Under the pieces are notes generated by a model, which did not search any database, was not told the origin of the DNA, and was given only the letters and a program-made list of their open reading frames with translations. Positions 42,474 through 52,731 of a stretch of DNA of 64,000 nucleotides are shown here, one piece after another (within the stretch, counting starts at the first letter, position 1; each line of letters opens with the position of its first letter). The DNA comes from an uncultured Solobacterium sp. (GTDB taxonomy: Bacteria; Bacillota_I; Bacilli_A; Erysipelotrichales; Erysipelotrichaceae). The stretch is from the NCBI GenBank assembly GCA_900552125.1, contig URYK01000010.1, positions 1 through 64,000 on the forward strand. The letters are read 5' to 3'. The position numbers and the translations under genes are program-made.

Positions 42474-42908
42474 ATGATTACGATTAAAACGAAAGATAAT
42501 ATAAAGGATTGGCGTTTTGTTCGAGAAGAAGTCTTTATGAAAGAACAAGGATTTCAGAATGAGTTTGATAATATTGATGATTATGCGATTCATATTACAC
42601 TTTATGTAAATGATAAGATTGCAGGCTGTGCAAGATGTTTTCCTCAAGGTAATAATAGTGATTGCTGGGTGTTGGGAAGAATTGCGATATTACCTCAATA
42701 TCGTCATCAAAAACTTGGGGGAGTGTTATTAAAGGAATTAGAGAATGAGGTTAAAAAGCATCAGGGTACACACTGTATATTAGATGCACAGTGTCGCGTA
42801 AAAGCTTTTTATGAGTGTTATGGATATGAAGTGTGTGGAGAAATACACATGGATGAGCATGTACCACATATTCAGATGCAAAAAAAGCTGAATATGGGCA
42901 AACTATAA
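42474..42908 (+). CDS. GNAT acetyltransferase (ElaA/YjcF-like)
   Basis: 144 aa from ATG 42474 with GGTGGAG upstream. The acetyl-CoA site is ILPQYRHQKLGGVLLKELE, preceded by GRIA. The C-terminal FYECYGYEVCGEIHMDEHVPH end is typical of the YjcF/ElaA group. Substrate unknown. Confidence 0.85.
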   Translation: MITIKTKDNIKDWRFVREEVFMKEQGFQNEFDNIDDYAIHITLYVNDKIAGCARCFPQGNNSDCWVLGRIAILPQYRHQKLGGVLLKELENEVKKHQGTHCILDAQCRVKAFYECYGYEVCGEIHMDEHVPHIQMQKKLNMGKL

Positions 42909-42991
42909 ATATATATGATAGAAAAAGCTATATATGATATTTTATTCACAAAGTAAAGAAAATATGGTATACTAAGCAGTAGGTGATAAAC

Positions 42992-43621
42992 ATGACAGAA
43001 AAAAATGTACCAAAGGCAACGCTTCAGCGATATCCTGTTTACCTGAAAGCATTGCGTAAGTTAAAAAGCTCAGGAGTAGAAAGAATTATGTCAAAAGAAT
43101 TGGCGAGTGTTGTAAACATTGAACCAACTACAATTCGTCGTGATTTTTCTTTTCTAGGAAATCTTGGGAAACAGGGTTATGGTTATGATGTAAATCGTTT
43201 AATAGAAATTTTTAATCAGCAGTTAGGCATGGATTTTGATGAAAAAATTATTTTAGTTGGTGCTGGTAATATGGGACGTGCATTAATGAAGTATAATAAA
43301 TGGGACTATGTAGTCGGTGAAATTGAATGTGCGTTTGATATTAATCCAGATCGTCAGGGTGTACGTTTTGGTATTCCTGTTTATGATATTAAAGATTTAG
43401 AGGAAAAAGTACCGGAAGGCTGTCGTATCGCAATTTTGGCGATCAGTGAAAATATTCAGCAGACAGTAGATCGTCTGATTGCCTGTGGTATTACAGGATT
43501 AGTAGATTTTACCCATGAACACATACAAATTCCAAAAGGGGTTGTATTAAAGAGCGTTGATGTGGTATCATCTATACAGGAGTTAGTCTTCGAGACAAAC
43601 AATTTAAATGTAGAGCGATGA
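42992..43621 (+). CDS. rex: Redox-sensing transcriptional repressor Rex
   Basis: 209 aa. N-terminal winged helix (LASVVNIEPTTIRRDFSFLG), then a Rossmann domain with the NAD(H) motif VGAGNMGRAL and a FGIPVYDI segment. It represses fermentation and anaerobic genes when NADH is low and is released by NADH. AGGTGAT is the ribosome site. A TTTGTGAA half-site (minus strand, about 42949-42956) lies upstream but lacks a good second half. Confidence 0.92.
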   Translation: MTEKNVPKATLQRYPVYLKALRKLKSSGVERIMSKELASVVNIEPTTIRRDFSFLGNLGKQGYGYDVNRLIEIFNQQLGMDFDEKIILVGAGNMGRALMKYNKWDYVVGEIECAFDINPDRQGVRFGIPVYDIKDLEEKVPEGCRIAILAISENIQQTVDRLIACGITGLVDFTHEHIQIPKGVVLKSVDVVSSIQELVFETNNLNVER

Positions 43622-43624
43622 AAC

Positions 43625-43838
43625 AGAACAAAATATACAACGTGCAAAAGCGAGTGCAGGATGGTGAAAGCTGCATGCAGACGAGTATATATTTGAACAG
43701 CTGTGGAGCTGAACCGGAGAAAGCTAGTAGACGGTTCCGTGTGGGAGCGATATATCCCATAAAGATGCTTATACTTGAAGTATGAGAATCAGGATGGCAC
43801 CGCGTATCATTACGTTCCTGAATAGGGACGTTTTTTTT
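43625..43838 (+). ncRNA. T-box leader of asnS
   Basis: The conserved T-box core AGGATGGCACCGCG is at 43791-43804, and the terminator ACGTTCC/GGGACGT plus T8 is at 43812-43838. Stem I includes AATATAC (about 43632) facing GTATATATT (43685-43693) and the apical GGATGGTGAAAGC. The codon after the closing stem is AAC (43696-43698), the Asn specifier, in agreement with the downstream gene. Uncharged tRNA-Asn should permit read-through. Confidence 0.9.
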
Positions 43839-43859
43839 ATACATGAAGGAGGAAATGAT

Positions 43860-45242
43860 ATGTTTGAATTTATGACTATACGCGAACTATATGAGATTGT
43901 TATGAGTGCGTCTCATGTAGAACTAGATACAATTGAATATGTACAATTACAAGGATGGGTACGTACAAATCGCTGTAACGGTAAAATTGGATTCATCGAA
44001 TTAAATGATGGAACTTATTTCCGTAATGCACAGTTAGTGTACATGCAGGAACTAAAAAACTTTGATGAAGTGGAAAAATATCCTACAGGTGCCGCCATTA
44101 CGATAACTGGGAAGTTTGTCTTAACACCAGAAGGAAAACAGCCTTTTGAAATCCAAGTGACAGAATCAGTATTAGAAGGTGACTGTGATCGTGATTATCC
44201 TTTACAGAAAAAACGTCATAGCTTTGAATATTTAAGAGAAATTGCTCATCTTCGTCCACGTGCAAACTCATTCTATGCGATTTTTAGACTTCGTTCTGTT
44301 TTATCTATGGCAATTCATGAATTCTTCCAGAACCAGGGGTTTGTTTATGTGCATACACCAATCTTAACTGGTAACGATGGAGAAGGTGCAGGTGAAATGT
44401 TCACTGCGACAACTCGTGATGATGCGGATTATGAAAAAGATTTCTTTGGGAAAGAAGCATTTTTAACAGTTACAGGACAGCTTCATGTAGAAGCCTTTGC
44501 GATGGCATTCCGTGATGTATATACCTTTGGTCCTGCTTTCCGTGCAGAAAACTCTAATACAAGCCGTCATGCGAGTGAATTCTGGATGATCGAACCGGAA
44601 ATTGCATTTGCGGATTTAGAAGATAACATGAATCTGATTGAAGATATGGTAAAATACTGTATTGATTATGTATTAGAAAATGCAAGTGAAGAAATGAATT
44701 TCTTCAACAAAATGATTGATAAGACTTGTATTGAACGTATTACGAAAGTACGTGATTCTGAATTTAAACGTATGACTTACAGCGAAGCAATTGAATTATT
44801 GTTGAAGGCTGATGTTAAATTTGAAAACAAAGTTGAATGGGGTATGGATCTAAACTCTGAACATGAACGTTATATCTGTGAAAAAATCGTTAATGGACCT
44901 GTATTCCTGACAGATTATCCAAAAGATATCAAAGCATTCTATATGCGTGTTAACGATGATGGTAAAACAGTTGCGGCATGTGACTTGTTAGTGCCAGGTG
45001 TTGGTGAACTTGTAGGAGGAAGCCAGCGTGAAGAACGTTATGATGTATTAGAAAAACGTATGGATGACATGGGTATGACAAAAGATAATCTACAGTGGTA
45101 TATGGATTTAAGACGATATGGCGGCTGTAAACATGCAGGATTTGGTCTTGGATTTGACCGTTTCTTAATGTATTTGACTGGTATGCAGAATATTCGTGAT
45201 GTAGAACCATTCCCACGTACTCCAAAAAATCTGTTGTTTTAA
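43860..45242 (+). CDS. asnS: Asparaginyl-tRNA synthetase
   Basis: 460 aa class II aaRS. An N-terminal OB-fold anticodon domain ([14 protein letters not shown]) is followed by the catalytic core with motif 2 ([25 protein letters not shown]) and motif 3 ([14 protein letters not shown]). ATG at 43860 follows AAGGAGG; in-frame starts further upstream lie within the T-box terminator and are rejected. Confidence 0.95.
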   Translation: MFEFMTIRELYEIVMSASHVELDTIEYVQLQGWVRTNRCNGKIGFIELNDGTYFRNAQLVYMQELKNFDEVEKYPTGAAITITGKFVLTPEGKQPFEIQVTESVLEGDCDRDYPLQKKRHSFEYLREIAHLRPRANSFYAIFRLRSVLSMAIHEFFQNQGFVYVHTPILTGNDGEGAGEMFTATTRDDADYEKDFFGKEAFLTVTGQLHVEAFAMAFRDVYTFGPAFRAENSNTSRHASEFWMIEPEIAFADLEDNMNLIEDMVKYCIDYVLENASEEMNFFNKMIDKTCIERITKVRDSEFKRMTYSEAIELLLKADVKFENKVEWGMDLNSEHERYICEKIVNGPVFLTDYPKDIKAFYMRVNDDGKTVAACDLLVPGVGELVGGSQREERYDVLEKRMDDMGMTKDNLQWYMDLRRYGGCKHAGFGLGFDRFLMYLTGMQNIRDVEPFPRTPKNLLF

Positions 45243-45244
45243 TG

Positions 45245-45269
45245 AACCATGGGAAACCATGGTTTTTTT
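45245..45269 (+). terminator. Intrinsic terminator of asnS
   Basis: AACCATGG, loop GAAA, CCATGGTT, then five T. Confidence 0.88.
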
Positions 45270-45287
45270 AAGGAAAGGAAGGTTATG

Positions 45288-45869
45288 ATGATTCGTTTTG
45301 TACAATTATCCGATGTGCCAAAACTACGAGATATTTATGCATACTATGTAAAAAATACAGTAATCACTTTTGAATATGATGTACCTTCAATAGAAGAATT
45401 TACAAAACGGGTAGAAGACGTGTATGAAACTTACCCTTATCTTGTATGTGAAATAAATAATCAGATTGCTGGGTTCGCCTACGCTCATCGTCATATGCAA
45501 AGAGATGCATATAAATGGAATGTAGAGTTATCCATTTATCTTTCTTCAACAGCACAAGGCAAAGGAATAGGAACAGCATTATACACTGCTTTATTGGAAC
45601 TTTTAAAGAAACAGAATTTACAAAAAGCTATTTCCTGCATCACATTGCCTAATGATAAAAGTATGGCCTTACATAAAAAATTTGGTTTCACTGAAATGGG
45701 ATTGTTTCATCAGGCTGGATACAAATGCGATGCATGGCATGATGTGATATGGCTTTCAAAGGACTTGAATAATCATGAAATTAATCCAAACGATTGGATA
45801 GTAATTGAAGAGATGCCTGAAGCAGAAAAAGAAAGAATATTAATGAATGCAGAAAAATTTATAAAATAA
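45288..45869 (+). CDS. GNAT acetyltransferase, phosphinothricin-acetyltransferase-like
   Basis: 193 aa; ATG 45288 is 5 nt from GGAAGG (45285 is an alternative). The opening MIRFVQLSDVPKLRDIYAYY, the central VELSIYLSSTAQGKGIGTAL acetyl-CoA loop and the LHKKFGFTEMGLFHQAGYK end are typical of the PAT/MnaT group, which acetylate amino-acid analogues. An additional C-terminal tail of about 30 residues is present. Confidence 0.87.
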   Translation: MIRFVQLSDVPKLRDIYAYYVKNTVITFEYDVPSIEEFTKRVEDVYETYPYLVCEINNQIAGFAYAHRHMQRDAYKWNVELSIYLSSTAQGKGIGTALYTALLELLKKQNLQKAISCITLPNDKSMALHKKFGFTEMGLFHQAGYKCDAWHDVIWLSKDLNNHEINPNDWIVIEEMPEAEKERILMNAEKFIK

Positions 45870-46023
45870 GTTTATTAAGTGATTTACTATCCGTAAGTTA
45901 TTCACCTAAGAAGGACGATAATCATAAACAAATTGTGAATTCTTTATGAGTATGCGACAGAAGCACTGTAAATTTTTCATAATATTTAGTATAATAACAG
46001 ATATTGATGTTTGGGAGGCTATT

Positions 46024-46977
46024 ATGGATCATAAATTGATTGAGAAATATACAAAAACGTATGGTGTTCGTTTTACAAGAAGACAGAAGAAAAAATTTAT
46101 AAAAGATTTGTGTGAAGAGTTTGAATCAATAGGATATTCACATACTATGATTGAAGGGAAAAAATTGTTTTCTCGTGCTGAAAATTATTTGTTTGGAAAT
46201 CTAAAACAGATGAAAACTATTATTGTGGCTCCTTATGATACTCCAGAGCGTAAGTTTTGGAATAAAGTTGTCTATTATCCTTTTGATGGGAATAAAACTG
46301 CAAGTAAAACCGTAGTTGCGACATATTTGCCTATTGGAATTGTCTTTGCGATTTTATTTCTAGGATTATATGGTTTACAACCTTTAGTGACCTCCATTGG
46401 TCTATCTGCACTTTTATCTGTCTGCTTATTTTTATTGACGATAATGTTGATGTATTGGATGCTTCATGGGTTTCATAACTCAAAAAACTATAATCGAAAC
46501 TCAGCATCTATTGTTGCGGCATTAGAAATTGCGAGAAGCTTAAATAAAGAAGAAAAAAGAAAGATTGGTTTCGCATTTACAGATAAGAATAAACTACGTT
46601 TTGCAGGTGCTGAATCCTTTGCACAGGATTTAGTTAATCAAGGGAAAAATCCGTCTTTGATTTGTCTTGATTGCATCGCAAAGGGCAGTGAAGTACAGAT
46701 AGGATTTAATCCGCAGAATCGTAAATTAGCTACAGAAATAGCAAAATATCATCCTGAAAAGAAACAAATAGAATTAGTAAAATTAGATGATCAGATGCGT
46801 CTGCAAAATGCAATGTCACATTATAAAAAAGCCGTAGTTATTTCCAGTGGAGAACTTGATAAAAATGGTTCACTTGTGGTATATGGCACAGGCACAGGAA
46901 AAGATTGTGAAATTGATATGCATGTATTAGAAAATAACATCAAAATGGTAAGGGAATATTTGCAAAATCAGAAGTAG
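46024..46977 (+). CDS. Membrane protein with peptidase M28-like domain
   Basis: 317 aa from ATG 46024 (GGGAGG upstream). Two membrane helices lie at about residues 95-150. The C-terminal half resembles an M28 aminopeptidase fold (NRNSASIVAALEIARSL, KIGFAFTDKNKLRFAGAESFA). The usual zinc-binding HxD and EE residues are not evident, so it may be inactive. It is 14 nt before a cardiolipin synthase gene and may be linked to it in an envelope role. Confidence 0.65.
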   Translation: MDHKLIEKYTKTYGVRFTRRQKKKFIKDLCEEFESIGYSHTMIEGKKLFSRAENYLFGNLKQMKTIIVAPYDTPERKFWNKVVYYPFDGNKTASKTVVATYLPIGIVFAILFLGLYGLQPLVTSIGLSALLSVCLFLLTIMLMYWMLHGFHNSKNYNRNSASIVAALEIARSLNKEEKRKIGFAFTDKNKLRFAGAESFAQDLVNQGKNPSLICLDCIAKGSEVQIGFNPQNRKLATEIAKYHPEKKQIELVKLDDQMRLQNAMSHYKKAVVISSGELDKNGSLVVYGTGTGKDCEIDMHVLENNIKMVREYLQNQK

Positions 46978-46991
46978 GAAGGTGAATATTT

Positions 46992-48530
46992 ATGTTACGA
47001 AAGTTATTATCATTACTTCATAATAAAATTTTCATTGTTACCTTATTGATTCTGATACAGCTGTTAGTTTTTTTTACAATAGTATTTAAAGTCAGTGAAT
47101 ATTTTGTTGCTATCTATTTTATACTGATTGCGCTAAGTTTTGGTATTAGTATTTATATTATCAATAAAAATGATAATCCAACTTATAAATTGACATGGGT
47201 ATTGTTAATTATGACCGTACCGGTATTTGGCGGTCTGATTTACATATTATTTGGTGGACAGAAAGTTCCTAAAGAGCTTCGTAAACGTGATATGGAAGCG
47301 GAAGAAATCTATCAAGAAGTATTATGGCAGAATGCTAAAATCATGGAAGAGCTAGAGGAACAGGATCCGGTTGCATATAAACAGGCAAATTATTTGTGGA
47401 AAAATGCTATGTATCCAATTTATAATCATACGGAAACTTCATTCTTTCCAATTGGAGAAGATAAGTTTAAGGCTATGGTTGAGGAGCTTAAGAAAGCAGA
47501 AAAATTTATCTTCCTGGAATACTTTATCATTGCGCCAGGTATTATGTGGGATACAATTTTAGATATTTTAATTCAGAAGGTAAAAGAAGGTGTTGAAGTA
47601 CGTGTTTTGTATGATGATGCAGGATGTATTACAACACTTCCACAGGATTATTGTGCTACTTTACATCGCCTAGGGATCAAAGCTAAGGTATTTAATCCGA
47701 TTAAGCCACGTCTGGCAATGCAGATGAATAACCGTGATCATCGTAAAATACTAGTCATTGATGGGAAAGTCGGAATGACTGGAGGAATCAATCTAGCAGA
47801 CGAATACATTAACAAAAAAGAACGTTTTGGTCATTGGAAAGACTGTTCTGTGATGTTAAAGGGAGAAGCCGTATGGAATTTAACTTTAATGTTCCTACAG
47901 TTCTGGAATTATGATGAGGCAGAAAAAGATAATGTGTTTGATTTTAAATGTGATGTAAAAGAATTTGAAAATATCTCAAATGATGGATATGTACAGCCTT
48001 ATAGCGATTCACCCACAGATGAAGAAAATGTTGGAGAATATACACATATCAATATGATCAATGCTGCCAATCATTATGTTTATGCTACGACACCTTATCT
48101 GGTTATTGATAATGAGATGAAAACAGCATTAGTGTTAGCTGCTAAGAATGGAATTGATGTTAGAATTCTAGTTCCTCATATTCCAGATAAATGGTATGTT
48201 TTTGCGGTTACTAGATCAAATTATCGTGATCTGATTGAAGCTGGTGTAAAGATTTATGAATATACACCAGGCTTTGTCCATGGCAAAACATTTGTTGTAG
48301 ATGATAAAATGGCAGTCGTAGGAACAGTTAATATGGACTATCGTTCCTATTATCTGCATTACGAATGTGGTGTATGGTTCTATCGCAGTAAGGTAGTCAT
48401 GGATGTGAAAAAAGATTATTTAGAGACGTTAGAAAAGAGTCATTTAGTAACATTAGAAGAATGTAAACAAGTACGTTTACCAGTTCGTATCATGCGAGCT
48501 ATCTTAAATTTATTCTCACCAATGATGTAA
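46992..48530 (+). CDS. cls: Cardiolipin synthase
   Basis: 512 aa. Two N-terminal membrane helices, then two phospholipase D domains with HxK(x)4D motifs: DHRKILVIDGKVGMTGG and HGKTFVVDDKMAVVGTVN. It condenses two phosphatidylglycerols into cardiolipin at the inner face of the membrane. A terminator follows. Confidence 0.94.
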   Translation: MLRKLLSLLHNKIFIVTLLILIQLLVFFTIVFKVSEYFVAIYFILIALSFGISIYIINKNDNPTYKLTWVLLIMTVPVFGGLIYILFGGQKVPKELRKRDMEAEEIYQEVLWQNAKIMEELEEQDPVAYKQANYLWKNAMYPIYNHTETSFFPIGEDKFKAMVEELKKAEKFIFLEYFIIAPGIMWDTILDILIQKVKEGVEVRVLYDDAGCITTLPQDYCATLHRLGIKAKVFNPIKPRLAMQMNNRDHRKILVIDGKVGMTGGINLADEYINKKERFGHWKDCSVMLKGEAVWNLTLMFLQFWNYDEAEKDNVFDFKCDVKEFENISNDGYVQPYSDSPTDEENVGEYTHINMINAANHYVYATTPYLVIDNEMKTALVLAAKNGIDVRILVPHIPDKWYVFAVTRSNYRDLIEAGVKIYEYTPGFVHGKTFVVDDKMAVVGTVNMDYRSYYLHYECGVWFYRSKVVMDVKKDYLETLEKSHLVTLEECKQVRLPVRIMRAILNLFSPMM

Positions 48531-48551
48531 TCATCTTTTGAAAAGATAAAC

Positions 48552-48592
48552 AAGAAGATTTGAATATAACCATAATCAGATCTTCTTTTTTT
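48552..48592 (+). terminator. Intrinsic terminator
   Basis: AAGAAGAT (48552-48559) pairs with ATCTTCTT (48580-48587), then T residues. Confidence 0.75.
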
Positions 48593-48683
48593 ATATAGGA
48601 ATAATCAGAAAATAATCATTTCTTTTAGAGTAAAAGTGTTATACTTAAAGTAGATATACGAAAAAATGAAAGGAGCGAGGAAA

Positions 48684-50651
48684 ATGAAATTTAAGAAGTT
48701 ATTTGAACCTATTGTGATTCGTGATTTAGAGTTAAAAAACAAAGTAGTCATGTCTGCGATGGGAACACATGAAAGCGGGGCAAGTCCAGATGGGAGAATG
48801 GTTACAGATAAGCTAATTGCTTATCATGTTGCTCGTGCTAAAGGCGGCTGTGGATTAAACATGGTGGAGGTATCTGCAGTAGATGAGGCTAGTTCCCCTC
48901 ATGGCTTTTTATCCATTGCGGAGGATAAGTACATTGAAGGCTTTAAAAAGCTGAATGATGCAGTTCATGCGGCAGGAGGAAAAACAGCTATTCAATTGTG
49001 GCAGGGAGGTCTTGCAGTTGCGAGTGATCCTACAGCTGAAATCCTATTACCAAATGATACGCCTTTATCAGCTGAATATACTGTAAAGGCGATTACTTCT
49101 GAAAGACTATTATCTGTTATTGAAGCCTTTGGTGAAGCTGCTAGACGTAGTGTAGAGGCTGGATTTGATGCGATTGAATTTCATTGTGCTCATAATTATT
49201 TACCACATTCTATGTTATCAGGCGGTTTAAATCATCGTCAGGATGAATGGGGCGGAAGTTATGATAATCGTAAAAAATTCCCACTGGAATGTATCAAGGC
49301 AATTCGTAGTCATATGCCGGAAGGTATGCCTTTGTTTATGCGTATTGGCTGTCATGATGATATGTTAGAAGGTGGACTAACAGTTGAAGAAGTAATTAAG
49401 TTCTGTAAAGAGGCAAAAGAATATGGTGTTGATGTATTAAATATTTCAAGAGGAAATATTATGACTGCCGCAACAGTGTATGAGGTAGCTCCTGTGGATA
49501 TTCCACATGGTTTCAATGTAGAAGATGCCGCAAGAATTCGTAAAGAAACAGGTATGCTTACAATGCCTTGTGGTCGTATTAATACACCAGAATATGCGGA
49601 AGAAATCTTAGAAAAAGATCAGGCGGACTTAATTGTTATGGCTCGTGCTCAGCTTGCGGATTCTGATTTCTGTAATAAGGCTAAGGCAGGAGATTTATCT
49701 TCTATAAAATATTGTCTAGGCTGCAATCAGGGCTGTTATGACTATTTCTGCAAATCTTTATATGATCCTTCTATAGAACATATTACATGTATGCGTAATC
49801 CAGCTTTATTAGAAGAAGAAACCATGTCTTTGAAGAAAACAGACAAACCTAAAAAAGTAGTTATTGCGGGTGGAGGAATCGCTGGATTGGAAGCAGCAGA
49901 TGATTTAATGAGAAGTGGACATACTCCAGTTATCTATGAAGCAAGTAATCATTTAGGAGGGCAGTTTGCGATTGCCGGTGTAGCACCACGTAAAGATGAT
50001 TTCAAAAATGCATGTGATCGTGCTATTGAAAGAATTTCCGAACTAAATATTGAGGTACATGTAAATACTCCTCTTACTGCAGATATTCTTGCGCAAGAGA
50101 AACCAGATGCAGTACTTATTGCGATTGGTTCTTCTCCTATTACTCCTCCAATTCCTGGTATTCATGAAGACTATGTAATTGGTTCTCATGATGTGTTATC
50201 AGGAAGTGAAATCGATGCGAAAAAAGCAGTTGTGATTGGCGGAGGTTTAGTAGGCATTGAAACAGCAGAGTTTATGGCTCAGAAAGGTATAGAAGTTACA
50301 GTTGTGGAAATGCGTGATAACGTTCTTACTGAGTTAGGGCAGCTTCGTCAGATTGGAACACAATTTGCCCTTGCCAATGAACCAATTACCATTATGACAA
50401 AAACTACATGTAATGCGATAAAAGATCATAAAGTAATGGCAGAATCTGAGGGCAAAGAAATAGAATTAGAAGCTGATTTAGTTGTTGTTGCGGTAGGCTC
50501 TAAAACAAATGATTCTAAAGATTTACAGGAAAAATGTAAAGAAATGAATATACCTTATTATGTAGTTGGGGATGCAGTGAAACCACGTTTGGCTTTAGAT
50601 GCTATTCATGATGCATATAAAGCAGTGCTTGATATAAATTCAGATAATTAA
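48684..50651 (+). CDS. Old-yellow-enzyme NADH:flavin oxidoreductase (enoate reductase/BaiCD-BaiH type)
   Basis: 655 aa from ATG 48684. An FMN TIM barrel (residues 1-360; VVMSAMGTHES, EFHCAHNYLPHSMLSGG) is followed by a 4Fe-4S cluster loop (CLGCNQGCYDYFC ... C). Next come an FAD domain (VIAGGGIAGLEAADDL) and an NAD domain (VVIGGGLVGIETAEFMA). The family reduces activated C=C bonds, including bile-acid intermediates (BaiCD/BaiH), 2,4-dienoyl-CoA and cinnamate. No bai genes are adjacent, so the substrate is open. Confidence 0.9.
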   Translation: MKFKKLFEPIVIRDLELKNKVVMSAMGTHESGASPDGRMVTDKLIAYHVARAKGGCGLNMVEVSAVDEASSPHGFLSIAEDKYIEGFKKLNDAVHAAGGKTAIQLWQGGLAVASDPTAEILLPNDTPLSAEYTVKAITSERLLSVIEAFGEAARRSVEAGFDAIEFHCAHNYLPHSMLSGGLNHRQDEWGGSYDNRKKFPLECIKAIRSHMPEGMPLFMRIGCHDDMLEGGLTVEEVIKFCKEAKEYGVDVLNISRGNIMTAATVYEVAPVDIPHGFNVEDAARIRKETGMLTMPCGRINTPEYAEEILEKDQADLIVMARAQLADSDFCNKAKAGDLSSIKYCLGCNQGCYDYFCKSLYDPSIEHITCMRNPALLEEETMSLKKTDKPKKVVIAGGGIAGLEAADDLMRSGHTPVIYEASNHLGGQFAIAGVAPRKDDFKNACDRAIERISELNIEVHVNTPLTADILAQEKPDAVLIAIGSSPITPPIPGIHEDYVIGSHDVLSGSEIDAKKAVVIGGGLVGIETAEFMAQKGIEVTVVEMRDNVLTELGQLRQIGTQFALANEPITIMTKTTCNAIKDHKVMAESEGKEIELEADLVVVAVGSKTNDSKDLQEKCKEMNIPYYVVGDAVKPRLALDAIHDAYKAVLDINSDN

Positions 50652-50662
50652 AATAGAATATG

Positions 50663-50744
50663 AAAATAAGGAATTTCAAAATTTACTGTATTTATCAGAA
50701 ATGAAGAAATTCCTTTTTATATTTGTCCTGAAGTTAGAAAGAAT
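50663..50744 (+). repeat. 82-bp direct repeat, left copy (contains a terminator)
   Basis: Matches 52520-52601 in 79 of 82 positions. It contains AAGGAATTTC ... GAAATTCCTT plus T5, an intrinsic terminator that follows the OYE gene by 11 nt. Confidence 0.92.
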
Positions 50745-50832
50745 ACAAAAACAATGGTACCATCTTCTTTATTTAAATTTCAGCGCCATAAATATGCTAT
50801 AATGATAATACTAACCGGAAAGGGTGGAATTT

Positions 50833-52512
50833 ATGAAACAAATCATGACTGGTACTGAAAATTTCAAAGAAATTATTGATCATAACTATTATTATGTGGA
50901 CAAGACAAAGCTGATTGAAGACATAATAACAGAAAAAGTCGTTTTATATACTCGGCCTAGACGATTTGGTAAGACATTGAATATGTCGATGCTATATTAT
51001 TTCTTTTCCAATAAGGAAAAAGATAATAAATATTTATTTGATGGTTTAGCTATTTCTTTCAATTCAGAAATTATGAAACATCAAAATCAGTATCCTGTTA
51101 TTTCTATCACTTTAAAGGATATGAAAAAGCAGAACATAGAAGATGCATATGAATATTTTAATGACATAATCAAAAAAATCATTGTGAAACATTACGAATT
51201 ATATTCTTCTCCTTATATTGTAGAATCTATAAAAGAAGAATTAAAAAGATTAGAAAATAAAAATTCTTCACAAAATGAATTAGAAAATGCTTTACTTTTG
51301 ATTGCTGAATGTTTATATCAGCATTATGGAAACAAGGTTATTATTTTGATTGATGAATATGATGTTCCTCTACAATCTGCTTATTTAGAAGGATATTATG
51401 ATGAAATGGTAAACTTTCTACGCAATGTATTTAGTTCTGCCTTAAAGACAAATGATGCCCTAGAAAAAGGTATCATGACAGGCTGTTTAAGAATTGCCAA
51501 GGAAAGTATCTTTACTGGACTGAATAATTTTTCTGTACGCTCTATCTTAGATTATGAAGCAGGTGACTGTTTTGGTTTTACACAAAGTGAAATCGATGAA
51601 TTATTAGAATATTATGATATAAAAGAAAAAAGAGAAATAATAAAAGACTGGTATGATGGTTATTTGTTTGGCAACACGGAAATCTATAATCCATGGAGTA
51701 CATTAAACTATGTTCAAAAGGTGTTAAATCGTAAAGACTTTTCCCCTGTCAGCTTTTGGGCTAACACAAGCGGTAATGATATTATCAAACAATATATTGA
51801 GCATTCTGATGAAACCACAAAAGAAGAATTCCAGCAATTATTAAATGGTAAAAGTATCATTAAAAGAATTAAACCCGAATTGACTTATCGAGAGATGGAT
51901 TTTGATCGCAATCCTACAATGAAAGATGATGTTTATAGTTTTCTTCTCTTCACAGGTTATTTAAAGGTTGAAAAACAGCTTCTTATAGAAGGTGATAATG
52001 CAGTATCCAATACGTATTATCTTGTAATTCCAAATCAGGAAATTAAAGAAATCTATACCAATATCTTTGGTGAATGGTTTACCGTTTTCCAAAATGAAAG
52101 ACGTAGTGACTTTATTAATAGCTTATTAGCTGAAGATACTGATAATGCTTTAGAAATATTATCTGATGTATTAGAGGCAAGCATTAGTTACTATGATAAT
52201 TATGAAAGTTTTTACCATGGCTTTCTTATAGGTTTTCTACAAGGTTCAGAATACATGATACAATCCAATAAAGAAAGCGGAGATGGAAGATTTGATATTG
52301 CTTTAGTTCCAAGAAGAAGAACAAGAACTTGTATCATATTAGAATGTAAACATAGTCTATCAAATGAACAGCTTGTATCAGATAGTCAAAATGCCGCAAA
52401 ACAAATTAATGAAAAAAATTATAAAAGTTTCTTTATAAAACAGGGCTATCGCAAAACGATAGGATATGGCATATCCTTTTATAAGAAACAATGTTATATC
52501 ACAAAAGCATAA
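50833..52512 (+). CDS. AAA-ATPase-like/PD-(D/E)XK nuclease fusion protein
   Basis: 559 aa. The N-terminal AAA-ATPase-like domain has YVDKTKLI, Walker A variant RPRRFGKTLNMSM and Walker B IILIDEYDVPLQ. The C-terminal PD-(D/E)XK nuclease has GDGRFDIAL and IILECKHS. This family is repeated in many gut Bacteroidetes and Firmicutes genomes; its role is unproven. ATG 50833 follows AAAGGGTGG, the same 5' context as the Rpn gene at 38573. The gene is bracketed by 82-bp direct repeats. Confidence 0.87.
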   Translation: MKQIMTGTENFKEIIDHNYYYVDKTKLIEDIITEKVVLYTRPRRFGKTLNMSMLYYFFSNKEKDNKYLFDGLAISFNSEIMKHQNQYPVISITLKDMKKQNIEDAYEYFNDIIKKIIVKHYELYSSPYIVESIKEELKRLENKNSSQNELENALLLIAECLYQHYGNKVIILIDEYDVPLQSAYLEGYYDEMVNFLRNVFSSALKTNDALEKGIMTGCLRIAKESIFTGLNNFSVRSILDYEAGDCFGFTQSEIDELLEYYDIKEKREIIKDWYDGYLFGNTEIYNPWSTLNYVQKVLNRKDFSPVSFWANTSGNDIIKQYIEHSDETTKEEFQQLLNGKSIIKRIKPELTYREMDFDRNPTMKDDVYSFLLFTGYLKVEKQLLIEGDNAVSNTYYLVIPNQEIKEIYTNIFGEWFTVFQNERRSDFINSLLAEDTDNALEILSDVLEASISYYDNYESFYHGFLIGFLQGSEYMIQSNKESGDGRFDIALVPRRRTRTCIILECKHSLSNEQLVSDSQNAAKQINEKNYKSFFIKQGYRKTIGYGISFYKKQCYITKA

Positions 52513-52519
52513 AGACAAC

Positions 52520-52601
52520 AAAATAAGGAATTTCAAAAATTACTGTATTTATCAGAAATGAAGAAATTCCTTTTTATATTTGTCCTAAAGTTTGAAAGAA
52601 T
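52520..52601 (+). repeat. 82-bp direct repeat, right copy (contains a terminator)
   Basis: Begins 7 nt after the nuclease gene and is the near-identical partner of 50663-50744. It encodes the same terminator. The two copies define a 1857-bp unit. Between it and the cre site at 52732 nothing else is seen. Confidence 0.92.
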
Positions 52602-52731
52602 GTCAATTCATAAGTGTACCTTTTTGGCTCTTTAAGCGTTAATAATAAATAGAAATAACATATTATCATATCTCATGATTTATGAGTAAAATGTCGAATT
52701 ATGGGAGAAATCATCATATTTATCTAACAAA

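Noticed and set aside
42940..42970. Full Rex operator upstream of rex
   Set aside because: Only one TTTGTGAA half-site is convincing; the second half does not match.
43782..43860. Upstream start for AsnS giving a longer protein
   Set aside because: The extension reads through the T-box core and terminator, and ATG 43860 has an AAGGAGG site.
50663..52601. AAA-nuclease gene as an insertion sequence
   Set aside because: No terminal inverted repeats, transposase catalytic motif or short target duplication; the flanking repeats are terminators.
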